Of a stretch of 64,000 nt of DNA, positions 9,812 to 19,925 are shown in pieces (within the stretch, counting starts at the first letter, position 1; each line of letters begins with the position of its first letter). The notes beneath the pieces are model-generated. The model did no database searches and was not told the origin of the DNA. It was given only the letters and a program-made list of their open reading frames with translations. The stretch is from Balamuthia mandrillaris (taxonomy: Eukaryota; Discosea; Longamoebia; Balamuthiidae): the NCBI GenBank assembly GCA_031835245.1, contig JAVKOQ010000015.1, positions 274,001 through 338,000 on the forward strand. Direction: 5' to 3'. The position numbers were made by a program, and so were the translations under genes.

Positions 9812-10525
9812 GTGGTTGTTCATGACAATACAAGTCAACATCAAAAAAGTAAAGCATATCTGTTGTCAAAAGCATGGCTTACTACCTTCATTGATTCCAT
9901 TGGAGAGCATATGCCCAATGAGGATACCATCTACATGCATGTTTTTCTCACTCAAGAGTCCATTTATGAAGACATAACTGCCATATCAGAAACTGGACAT
10001 TTTATTTCTTATTCTGGTTTTTGTGTGCTTCTTAAACACATTTTGCTAATGTTCACTTTCCTAAGGTATGTTTGTCACAGAACCATCACCTTTTCTCTTT
10101 CTTGTTTTTTGTTATGTAGCTGAGTGTCACTCTTTCTTTGGCCATTTATCAAGTAGATTACCTGCCTTGACAAGTGTGATACCTATTGTAAGCTGGTCTC
10201 ATTATTCAAAACAGATACTGACTGAAGGCAACTATCTTTGCAACGAGCTCAACATTTACAATTCATTCAATGTCACAAAGAAGACTACTATGCTTGTCAT
10301 GCAGAAGCCAAAGCCTCTCCAGCATTGATTATGTCTCTAATTCTGGATTGCACAGAGGATATTCCACTTTCTCTTCTTCATATTCCTCCCAAGGCCTGGA
10401 ATAACCATAAGCATCTAGAACTAAAGTGTTTTAGAATCATCAACTATTCAATATGTAAACAATATTTATGGCATCACTTTGAACCATTTTCCAATGATGT
10501 TAACATGATTATATCCCATCTTTAG
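9812..10525 (+). mobile_element. Decayed DUF7869-like (DDE-type) transposase
   Basis: Two neighbouring reading frames show the order of motifs found in a large transposon-encoded family (DUF7869-like). First, about 9868-9990, KAWLTTFIDSIGEHMPNED and TIYMHVFLTQESIYEDI resemble the 'GD.MP....I.LP...TK..VY' segment. Then, about 10238-10525, CHKEDYYACHAEAKASPALI, MSLILDCTEDIPLSLLHIPP and KHLELKCFRIINYS resemble 'Y..H...A...P...MSIILDGMDQ...P' and the following strand with a catalytic-type Asp. The coding region is interrupted by stops and frame changes (about 10060-10240), so it is inactive. Terminal repeats are not certain. The family name is from memory of motifs, not from a search. Confidence 0.5.
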
Positions 10526-10740
10526 TTTCATAAAATACCTTTATTTGGGGTCCTATTTACCTTATATCCACTTCTCAAATTGTCACTACTATTCAACAAC
10601 AAATAGAGTTATTCCCTTAAATTATTTTCCTTGTTACTTTTTCTCTTGAAAATATAAGATCTTTATTATGAAGTATCTATATAAATCATTTTTAAATTAT
10701 TTTATATTTGAATTATTTTGCCCAAAAAAATATTAATATT

Positions 10741-10975
10741 TGTTAGTTGAATCCAACCTTAGGAAGGAAAGAGTTGGTGACAAGACAAGAAGTGTATTCA
10801 AGAGAACAGAGGAAGGATAACGAGAGTGAATCTCCAATGTTGCTTCAAAGTACACCAAGAGAAAGGGGAAAAGGAAGAAAGGAAGGATAGGGGATACAAA
10901 AAAAAGGAGAACTGAGGGTCCAGGACGGATCCAACATGAGGAGTCTTGAGATAAGTGTTGGTGATTTTACCAACA
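10741..10975. repeat. Complete 235-bp TG...CA repeat with 4-bp target duplication
   Basis: The unit starts TGTTAGTTGAATCCAACC and ends GATTTTACCAACA, flanked by TATT at 10737-10740 and TATT at 10976-10979. It aligns over its whole length, in reverse orientation, with the copy at 59629-59869. Shared blocks include GTGTATTC, GTACACC and ACATGAGGAGT. It can be read as a solo LTR (TG..CA ends) or a short terminal-inverted-repeat element. It has no coding capacity. Confidence 0.75.
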
Positions 10976-11080
10976 TATTTAGATTCAAAAATCAATTATA
11001 AATCATTTTTTTGAAATATTTTGATTAGATCATAATTATTTTCCAAAAAGGGGAGCCCTTTTTAATTTAGAATGTGGTAC

Positions 11081-11131
11081 TTCTTGTCTCATTATCAACT
11101 CTTTTATTTCTAAGGTTGAATTCAACCAACA
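11081..11131. repeat. Inverted partial copy of the same repeat end
   Basis: These 51 bp, ending GGTTGAATTCAACCAACA, are the reverse complement of the first 50 bp of the 10741 copy with several changes. Together the two arms form a foldback about 390 bp long. Only this end is present. Confidence 0.65.
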
Positions 11132-11859
11132 ACTAGCATGTTGGACATATTGACCTGTGTTCCCAGTGTTTTTACAGTTTTCATAAAAACAGTATCTTTC
11201 TCTTGTTATTTTGTGTTGTTAAATAAGTAAACAAGTTTCAAGAAAATTTTTTTGCAGGTTCATTAATTGTATAAATGGATCCAAGTACACTGTTAAACTT
11301 GCCATAAAACTATTAGCTTGGACCAGTAATACAAGATCTACTACACAGGGAACAGGAAGAAAAAAGAGGAAATGGCAAGTCCTGAAATGTTGTAACTCCA
11401 TCAAACAATTTTTCCCTTTTGTGGATATGCCTTTCTCTGAGTTTTTGAGTATGTTTTGATCCATGCCAATGTGCTCAAGCCTCTTTGAATGAAATGGAAG
11501 ATAATGAAAAAAAAAAACAATGTAGACAGCATTAATACTGCCAAACAAGGGGCTTTTTTGGCAAAGAAAGCAATAACTTCTATCCAAGTACAACACTAGT
11601 TGGATTACCCTTTGCTGAGTTGGCAAAGCGTCCAAGGACTAACCGATGACCTGACGTAGATATCGGCAGGATCCACTCCGGGCTGCCACCTGCTCCTCCA
11701 AAGAAGAAAGGCCTGACGATTTCCCAACGAAATGTCCCCACTAGTGGCAGTGATGACTTTCGGTGGAGTTTTCATGGAGCCAATGTGCCCCGCCACAAAC
11801 AAGAAGCACACAGGGCGGCGCAAGCAAGACAAGAAGTACCGTGCCTTTCGCTCGCAACC

Positions 11860-13504
11860 ATGCAGAAGACGTTCGAGAAAGCACAAGACCTCATCGCAGC
11901 ACGGCTCGGCTGGTCCGAGCGCAACAAGACCAGCCAGTCGGAACACAGCTCAGAGACGGAGGTTTGCACACTTTTCTCATCATTTGTTATTTTGGTTTTG
12001 TGTGTGTTTGTTTGTTGGATCGCTCGCTCGCTCGCTAGTTTGTTTGCTTGCTTGTGTTGTTTTTGCCCCCCTCCTCCTAACACCATAGCTTTTTTTGTTC
12101 CAAAGGGCGAATGGGAAGCGCTGCAATTTTTGCAAGACAAGGCCAGCATCCAAAAGCTCACCCGATGGATGGAGGAGGGGCAAGCGGAGAAGGTGGTGAC
12201 CTGGGCGAAAAAGCTGAACGCACTGAACCGCCAGGAACTGCGCGAGTACGTTGAGCGACGTATCCCTTCCTATGAGGAGGTCAACGACGCGCTGTGGGAA
12301 CGCTACTATGAATCTGAGTACGTTGTCGTTTTTGCTTTGTTGTCTGTTGTTCTGAACGTTGGTGTTTAACGTTTGTGGTGCTTCAGTTATGGGGAAACGC
12401 CACTCGTGACCCTTGAGCAGCTTAAGAAGAGCCCTCTGCGCCCGGGCGATCCGATAGGGACCATCGGGAACGACACCACTTGCAGAGGATTGCAGCTGGT
12501 CCAGTGTAGCCTCGTGAATCATATCAGCACCTACGGTGGCGATGGGTTCGTACTTGAAGCTGGACCTGACTTTGGACTGCGCAAGGTATATCATCGCTTC
12601 TTGTTGTTGTTTCGTTCACCTCACAGGCAGTTTAAAAAAAACACAAACAGATAAAGTTGGAAGACTTTGTAAAGGAAAAGGAAGAAAAGCACGAGAAGAT
12701 AGTTGGAATGCGCCTGGTGTTTGCGCCCGACTTTGACCCTTCGTCCATTGAACAAAGCGCCAGCAAAAAAGAAGAGGAGATAAGCAAAGATAAACAAAAA
12801 GAGGAGGAAGAAAAAGACAAAGCCAAAGACAAAGGAGACCATGAAAAAGAAAAAGCAAGAGATAGCTCTTCTACCAAACCAAAAGAAAAACAGACACACA
12901 AAGAGGAAAGCAAAAGTAATGCTCCTGCAACAAAGGCAGCCAGCGACGTCGACTCTGAAGAGACCCAGAGGCGACTCTCAGAAAGCGACAGAGTGGAGAG
13001 CGAAAAGTTAGGTAAAGAGCGAGACATTCTGCCTTCCGATGAACCTTCTGGGGTTGAGGCGAACATACGACGCAAGCTCCAAGCTGCGCTGTTCCGCGAG
13101 GTGGGCAAGGACTACCCCGACGCAACAACCATGGTGAAGAAACTCCTCAGCCCTTCCTACTGGAAATCTGACAGTGAAGTGCGAGACACAATCTTTTGTA
13201 CGGAACATGCTGTAGGTACTTCTCGTTTTGCACAAGTTGAACTCTCCTCACTTTGTTGCTCTTGTAGGTAAGCTGTTATAAGGAGGCAGGCATCGTAGCA
13301 AAGGACGTGCAATCTAGCAAAGTGTGGCCCGTGCACTTTGAGCGAAACGCGGTGCCGCTCCACAAGGGCATCTCGCTGGGCTCCAAGTTCATCATAGCCT
13401 CAGAAAGCAGCGCTAAAAGCAGCAGCAGCGGCAGCGGCAGCGGCAGCGGCAGCTACTCCTCTTCATCACCTTCCTCACAGCAAAAGGAGAAGGAGACTAG
13501 CTAA
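11860..13504 (+). CDS. Conserved-looking hypothetical protein, 436 aa
   Basis: Exons are 11860-11961, 12106-12317, 12387-12585, 12651-13211 and 13268-13504; all junctions are GT-AG and close in frame. The start is MQKTFEKAQDLIAARLGW. The N-terminal third is helical and charged (WEALQFLQDKASIQKLTRWM, VVTWAKKLNALNRQELREYV). A Gly-rich segment follows (PGDPIGTIGNDTTCRGLQLV, GGDGFVLEAGPDFGLRK). A long Lys/Glu/Asp linker separates this from a second ordered part (ANIRRKLQAALFREVGKDYP, CYKEAGIVAKDVQSSKVWPV, NAVPLHKGISLGSKFIIAS), then a Ser/Gly tail. I do not recognise the family and see no signal peptide, membrane helix or catalytic motif. No function is proposed. Confidence 0.75.
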
Positions 13505-13846
13505 GGTTTTAAACAAAACTAAATGAGGTTCACATGTTCTTTTCTTTTATCCTTAAGCCTTTAGAAACAAAATAGCCCATGTTTGTTGAATTGCCTCAAC
13601 AAAGTCACTGCCATTCGTCCGAGGACTGACGCATGGGCAGTGCGACTTCATGAGGCAGCCACCAAGTCCTCCTTGTCTCTGCCGTCCATCTATTCATAGC
13701 CGAGCAAGGTCTTGTCGATAGCGCTGAAAATTGTTTCGAAAAATCGAATTCGAGAGGGCAACTTTTTTCAATTATCAAAAAAAATTGCCAAATGAATCGG
13801 ATAAAATCCAAAAGAGAAAAACAAAAAGAAAAGAAAAGAAAAGAAA
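13505..13846. other. Intergenic, 342 bp
   Basis: Tandem (head-to-tail) gap between the unknown gene and the phosphoribosyltransferase. It contains A-rich stretches just before the next ATG (13800-13845). No exon or clear motif was seen. Confidence 0.5.
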
Positions 13847-14865
13847 ATGGCGGAGAAGCAATACTGGAGCTACGAATCCATCCATCAGTTGGTCTGCGAG
13901 CTGGCCACCGCCGTCAAGGACTTTCGTGCCGACATCATGGTCGCCATCGGAGGCGGAGGTAAAAACCTCCCGATCGCACTCAACCCATTCTTCATTTCCA
14001 TCGCTTCTTCCCATCTTTTTTTTTTTTTTGTGAAAACTCATTTCCTTCCTTGTTGTTGTTGTTTTTTTTCACTCTAAAACAAAACCAAAAAAAAAAAGGA
14101 TTCATTCCGGCAAGAATACTGCGGACTTACATCCATGTGCCGATCCTTGCTGTCGGGCTGGAACTGTACGACGACACCACCAACCGCCCACGAGAGAACC
14201 CCATCAAAACGCAATGGTTTGATGAACACACCGGAGGAGGCGAAGGTTATTACTGTTTCGTTCTTCTTGTCCTTCTCTCTCTCTTCTCTTCTCTTCTCTT
14301 CGTCGTTCTCTTCTCTTCTCTTCTCTTCTCTTCTCTTCTCTTCTCTTCTCTTCTCTTCTCTTCTCTTCTCTTCTCTTCTCTTCTCTTCTCTTCGTCGTTC
14401 TCTTCTCTTCTCTTCTCTTCTCTTCGTCGTTCTCTTCTCTTCTCTTCTCTTTCTCTCTTTCTTTTCCCCTTTGTCATTTCTTTCTTTCTTTCTTGTTAAA
14501 ACCACTGTTTAAAAAAACCAGGAGGAAGCAGATTGAAAGGCAAGCGGGTGTTGGTGGTGGACGAAGTGGATGACAGCCGCACCACCCTTCAATACTGCGT
14601 GGAGGAGCTGCGCAAGACCTTCCAGCCGGAGCGAGTGGGCGTGGTCGTCCTCCACAACAAGAAGAAGGAGAAGCGGGGGGTGCTCCCCGCGGACGTGGAC
14701 TACTTTTGCGGCGAGGAGATCGAGGACAAGTGGGTAGTCTATCCTTGGGACGCCACGGATATCTACGCCCACCAGGCGGCGGCACGAGCCCAACAGGAAG
14801 CAGCCCACCAGCAGCACCACCAGCACGAGAACAACAATGTTTCCTCTTCTTCTTCTTCTTCTTGA
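13847..14865 (+). CDS. Xpt1-like purine phosphoribosyltransferase
   Basis: Exons are 13847-13958, 14099-14245 and 14522-14865, giving 200 aa. Type I phosphoribosyltransferase features are clear: an early loop FRADIMVAIGGGGFIPARIL, then the PRPP-binding motif VLVVDEVDDSRTTLQ at about residues 94-108, and EDKWVVYPWD near the end. The order and spacing resemble yeast Xpt1 and related xanthine/guanine phosphoribosyltransferases rather than the HPRT at 48.7-49.7 kb. It would convert a purine base and PRPP to a nucleotide in the cytosol; base specificity is not readable. The C-terminus is a Gln/His/Ser-rich tail. The second intron is filled by a TTCTC microsatellite. Confidence 0.85.
14276..14455 (+). 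repeat. (TTCTC)n microsatellite in an intron
   Basis: Roughly 30 copies of the pentamer TTCTC, interrupted by three TTCGTCG variants, fill most of the intron 14246-14521. The tract is pyrimidine on the coding strand. Confidence 0.9.
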
Positions 14866-15015
14866 ATTATTTATTCCTTATTCTATTTTTTATTTATAGA
14901 ACTCAAATATTTATTTTTTTCCGATAGAAAGCAATAAAGTACTAAATATTCAAATATTTAAAATTAAATGGAAAAATAGCGCATTGGTCGATAATAATTA
15001 CAGGTGATGATTTAT

Positions 15016-16732
15016 TTATTGGGGAAGCAACAAAGTGGGGAGGAAGGAGGAGACGGTCAATGAGCCCAAGAGAAGCTTGCCTGGCTGGTACTCTGTGATG
15101 GCGGTGATGCCAAAGAGCTTGTCGCTTGCGAGCGAACGAACAATGTTGCCATCTTCATCAACCTTGCCAATTGATGGGATGATAGAAGATAAGATGAGCA
15201 TTGCAAGAAGGAGAATAGAAAAAAAAGAAAGCAGGAGAATGATGAATGAAGAACGCGCGGTTGGTCACAAGAGAAAAAAACTAAAGAAAGTGAGAAAAAG
15301 GTGTTACATACTTCGAGTATCATGGTATCTTTTGGAGGAGAAGGAGCAACGAGATGAAGCATTCGCAACAGCAAAGCTTTGATAGAGGGATAGGGGTTCA
15401 CCAAGTCCGCGTCAGCTCGTCCTGACACGGCAGGTATCGCCACCCAGAAATGTCCGCTGCCATCCGCACGAAGCGAAACACCATCCGGCATGCTGGGCAG
15501 GTTATCCACGAACACTTCGGATTGGCCCACTGCAACGAAGAGAACAATGAGAATAACAAAAGAAAACGAGGCACGGTGAAGAAAGGGAGTTCAGGAAACC
15601 AACTAACAAATGCAAAAGAGGAAAAACCTACCCTTTGGTCCTTTCAACCAATAGCGATGCAAGCGATACCGCGAGGTCTCCGCAAACACCACAAAGCTCT
15701 CATCCCTGCTCAACGCCACTCCATTACAGAACGCAATGCCAGAGACCAGCTCTTCGGTAAGCCCCGTCGACAAAGTGTAACGAAGGAGACGCCCGCTGCC
15801 AACTCCAGCAAAGTAGTCCACGAGAAAAGTGGCCAGCACGTCATAATAGCCGGCCAATTCTGCTTTGTTGTGGGAGCGAAGGAGGGGAGGATATTTGCTG
15901 GCATCTGAAAAGTAGATCTGGTCTCCTGTTTTCGAGACATCGACGTCCTTTTGTTTTGTTTCGATGGGAACGCATGTTCAAAGAAAGACAACAACGGAGA
16001 AGAGAAGGAAACAAAGAAAGAACAGGTAAATAAGTGGAAAGAGCAAGAGCCTGAGGTGAGGGGGAAAAATAGTACATCAGCATAACGGATGGGACTACCA
16101 GCAGCAATGTTGGTAAGAATACGAATGCTTTTGCTGCCAACATCAACAGACACAAGACCTGTTCGTGCCAACAATCGATGTAACAAAGTAAACGTGTTAG
16201 TGGGAAGAGGAGAGGGCAGAGGGCAGAGAAGCGACCAAGAAACCTTGAATAGGGTCAGCGAGAAATAGCTGCTTTGCGTCGGGAGAAAACGTCAAGCCAA
16301 GAGGCCGTCCTCCAACGTAGAGCCAACGTTCCGTTCGGTTGGTTCGTGGATCCATTCTCAGGACGTAGCCTTGGTCGTCAGGGAAGTAAAACCAGCCGTC
16401 TTCCTTGTTGTGGACGATCGTTTCTGGTGCAACAAAGGCTGCTCCCTTTTGGTTGAAACGAAGAAAAATGAGAAAGAAAGAAACAAAGAAAGAAACGACA
16501 AAGAACGAAGCTAGAAAGCATCTCTTGCCTGATCGCTGTTTGACGGCTTCAATGGGATAACGCCATCAAGAAGAGAATTGGGTGCGAGAGGGCCTACGCG
16601 CGAGGGCGCCGCGGGGGGTTGCCATCCCACCGGCTCGATGTCAAACGGAATGGGGCGCAGGATGGAGCTGCGAAGCAGCAACGCCAGCAGCAGGGCGGCC
16701 ACCGCTCCAACCACCAAAGAACGCCGGCTCAT
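15016..16732 (-). CDS. APMAP / strictosidine synthase-like beta-propeller, single-TM
   Basis: Minus-strand exons are 16732-16529, 16445-16244, 16158-16076, 15947-15632, 15529-15312 and 15162-15016, giving 389 aa in frame. A short cytosolic MSRRS precedes a membrane anchor (VVGAVAALLLALLLRSSIL). The rest is a six-bladed propeller of the strictosidine-synthase-like family: APETIVHNKEDGWFYFPDD, RPLGLTFSPDAKQLFLADPI, DQIYFSDAS, SGIAFCNGVALSRDESFVVF, ETSRYRLHRYWLKG, NLPSMPDGVSLRADGSGHFW, GITAITEYQPGKLLLGSL. The family includes animal APMAP and plant SSL proteins with arylesterase-type activity; plant-type alkaloid synthesis is not implied. The first intron appears to start with GC (CAG|GCAAGA), a GC-AG intron. 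The protein is probably a type II membrane protein of the ER or plasma membrane. Confidence 0.88.
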
Positions 16733-17125
16733 CCCTCCTCCTCTCCGATTTTTTTCGCTGCGAAGTAGAACAGAGATAATTTCCGATTTTTTAAACAAAT
16801 ATCGCCTGTTTGTCGATTTGTGATAGATTATCCTTGTGTAACGAACATCCAGGATAATTTTAATATTGTTGCGATAATCAAATACTGAACGTCGACTAAA
16901 AATAGAGGATAAGAGAGAGGACAGGAGTTCGGACCTCACATTGAAGCTTTTTCCCAAACTACAGAAAAAAGCAAACAATACAAAGAGAAAAAAAAAGGGG
17001 GAGAGAGAAGAGAGGCGATCAATCAATCAATCGATTATTTTTTTTGATCGATTGTTTTTTTTGTTGTTTGATCGCACACACAAAGAGAAGAAAAGAGGAG
17101 GGAGATTTTCCACCAAAAAAAAAAA
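16733..17125. other. Divergent promoter gap, 393 bp
   Basis: Lies between the APMAP-like and NDUFA9 genes. It contains GTCGAC at 16891, and an AT-rich stretch with the repeated ATCGATT/AATCGAT words around 17020-17055 that can form a hairpin. No exon seen. Confidence 0.5.
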
Positions 17126-17724
17126 ATGAAGAAGGGTTGCGATTGGGTCCTTACGGCCGCTGTGGGAAGCCGTGCCGGCTGTGCCTCTCTCCTCATGCAG
17201 CCTCAGAGCGGGTTTCGGCTTGTTACTACTTCTCCTTCCCCTTCCTCCATGCTGCTCAGATCTACACAAGGTTTTATTTCGTAGTTGCTACTTTTTTTTT
17301 CCTTTTGTTTCGTGAGACTGAGCCATCAGCTTTCTTTTTTATTCTTTTTCTTCTCCGCATGCGCTCGAATCGACTCTGCCTTTGCCATCATAGCCTTTCC
17401 GCAGGTAATAATTTGTCCTTTGCTGATATATTCTTCTTCTTCTCTGCCTCTTTCCCCTGTGCTTCTCGCGCTTCTCCTCTCCTCTCCTCTTCCCTCCATT
17501 CCTCTCCTCTGTCGCTTACACGCTACGCTCAACCTTTGGGCACAGAAAAGGGAGCTTCATGTTGATCTTCACGGTGGTAGGTCGTCCGTCAGCGGAGTTG
17601 TGGCCAGTGTTTTCGGTGCTACTGGTTTTGTTGGTCGCTATGTTGTGAACCGTCTTGGTACACTACGCTCTCCCTTTCTCCCCTTTCTTTTCTGTCGGCT
17701 GTTAGTTTTCGTTTCTTCTTTCTG

Positions 17725-17764
<40 letters not shown>

Positions 17765-19188
17765 TTCTCTTTCTCCTTTTAGCAAAGAGAGCTGACTGAC
17801 GACCTCACAGGTAAGATCGGTTCTCAGGTGGTAATTCCATACCGGGGAGAAGAGAAAGCCTACCGACACCTGAAAACAATGGGAGATCTTGGTCAGATTG
17901 TGCCCATTTGGTACGCCATTCGAGACTACGAAAGCGTCAAAAGGGCGATGCAACACTCCAACGTGGTGATCAACCTCGTCGGTCGCAACTATGAAACCCG
18001 CAACTTCACATTGGAGGATGTGCATGTCCATGGCGCTGCCACTATCGCAAGGGTAAGTAATGACTTCATTACTCTATTATCTCTTTGTCATTTGTGTTTC
18101 TGTTTATTTTTATTTGTTGCCATGGTTTTGTTGTGTTTACGGTTTTCCTGCTTTCCATTAACCCAAATGTGTGTTGTTTAGGCCGCCAAGGAGGTAGGAA
18201 TAGAACGCCTTATTCATGTATCTGCTGCTAATGCAAGCGAGACGTCTTCTTCTCACTGGCTCCGCACAAAAGTGAGTTATCTTTCTCTTCTGCAAGTTCA
18301 CCCTTCTCTAATTCTCTCTCTCTCTCTCTCTCTCTTGACTCCTGCACAATGACTAACCTCCGTTTGAACCGCTGCTATTCGTTGTTTTTTAACTACTAAG
18401 GCTGCTGGTGAAAAGGCTGTAAAACAAATCTTCCCGGAGGCAACCATCCTCCGACCAACCCCTATGTTCGGTCTTCACGACTGGTTCGTCATGAGATACA
18501 CAAGGCTTGCCAAATATTGGCCGTTCTATCCTTTGATTCTTCCTGATCACAAAGTGCAGCCTTTGTGGGTAAAACTTTTCTCTCTTCTCATGTTTTCCTC
18601 TTCTCCTCCATTCTCGCTATCTCCATTCTGTTTTCGCTTTCTTTTTGAACCATGTCGCCGTAAAATATTATTTATTTATGCTGATTTTATAAGGCGGGAG
18701 ACATGGGCACCGCGCTGATGAACGCTTTGGCCTCCAACGACACCAAAGGAAAAACCTACGAGCTCGGTGGCCCTACCATCTACACCAACGCCGAACTGGC
18801 AGACCTCATCCTTGACACAACCCTTTTGAAGAAACCTGTCGTGCACGTTCCCTATGCTCCTTTTGCGTACGTTCTTTCATGCTCCTTTGTTCTTTATACC
18901 CCTTTTCGTTGTTCTTTTTTTGTTTCCTTTGCTCAACCAACACAATTGCAACAACACAACAACAATATATACAGGGCATTGACGTCGATCACCGACAAAG
19001 TGTTTAGGCTGCCCAAGTTCACCTACAAAGAGCTGGAGGCCATGCGCGCGGGCGACCAAGTGGTGGACCGCAAGGCCCATCCCTTGGGCATCGAGGAGCT
19101 GGGCGTGGAGCATCGTGCCGAGATCCTGGACATCACGCGCAATGCCTTGCGAGACTATCGCCAGCCCGGCCACTTGGGCGAGTTTTAA
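17126..19188 (+). CDS. NDUFA9: NADH dehydrogenase (complex I) 39 kDa subunit NDUFA9
   Basis: Exons are 17126-17270, 17394-17404, 17546-17657, 17811-18052, 18182-18271, 18401-18568, 18694-18866 and 18975-19188, giving 384 aa. The N-terminus is basic and Ser-rich, as for mitochondrial import. It is followed by the atypical SDR Rossmann start [20 protein letters not shown] and [20 protein letters not shown]. Then come [52 protein letters not shown] and [21 protein letters not shown]9 is an NADPH-binding accessory subunit at the junction of the complex I arms (family knowledge). The 11-nt exon 2 is needed to keep phase between exons 1 and 3. Confidence 0.93.
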
Positions 19189-19925
19189 AACTAAAACTAT
19201 AAACCAACTTTCAAACCAACTAGAGACGAGGCTTTGTTCTTTCCCCCCTCTCTTCTCTCTCCTCTCTTCCCTCTTCTCTCTGCCTGCCTCCTCGCTTCTC
19301 TTCTCTCTTCTTTCTCTTCTCTCTCTTCTCTCTCTTCTCTCTCCTATCCTCTCTGCTCTCTGCTCTCTCCCTCTGCTCTCTCCTCTCCTATCCTCTCTCC
19401 TATCCTCTCTCTCTCCTCTCCTCTCTCTCTCCTCTCCTCTCTCTTCGCGCTTTGATTTCACCAAACGATCCAGTAGAAAATCAAACCTGGGGGCCAATAG
19501 AATAAAATTCTTAAGGAGAGATCCAATGCTTTCGATTGGTCAACCCACAATTCAGGAAAGCGGAAATGAAGAAGGAAGCGAGAAGAGAAAAAACGAGTTT
19601 TGGTGAAGGTGAGAAAGGAGGCGGGTTTTTTTTCCCACTTCCTTCTCTACTCGCTGCCTTTATAAGTACTCTTTTTCCTTCTCACATCCATACCTACATG
19701 TTGTAAAACAAAGGAAACAAAAAGTAGCAAACACCAAACTGACTTCTTCTTCCTTGACTTGAGAAGAGAAAAAGAGGGGGGACAAAACACTAACACCCAA
19801 CTTCCCTCGTTTTTTTTTTTTCCCTTCCTTGGCCTACTGAAAACCTTGTAACCCACCACTAAACAACACCCACTCACTACTGCGTACAGCGCTCTTCTGC
19901 GCCACTACCACTACTACCACTCGTA
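19189..19925. other. Intergenic with CT-rich tract and TATA-like box
   Basis: Downstream of NDUFA9 a 200-bp stretch of CTCTC/CTCTT repeats (about 19240-19445) occurs, CT on the upper strand. TATAAGTA at 19661-19668 lies about 260 bp before the EF-2 ATG and could be its TATA box. No exon seen. Confidence 0.5.

Larger units (their letters stand above)
7795..11859. other. AT-rich mobile-element island without host genes
   Basis: About 4 kb with no convincing host exon. Base composition turns AT-rich compared with both flanks. It holds several copies or fragments of one short repeat family (near 7960-8070, 9050, 10741-10975, 11081-11131), a TATA-bearing LTR-like stretch near 9000-9430, and a decayed DUF7869-like transposase region at 9812-10525. 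The rest (for example 8080-8640 and 11140-11600) shows nothing recognisable. A 72-codon open frame at 8734-8952 has no family match that I recognise. Confidence 0.7.

Noticed and set aside
14050-14512. Open frames made of Leu-Phe-Ser and Arg-Glu repeats
   Set aside because: They read through the (TTCTC)n microsatellite in the intron of the phosphoribosyltransferase gene.
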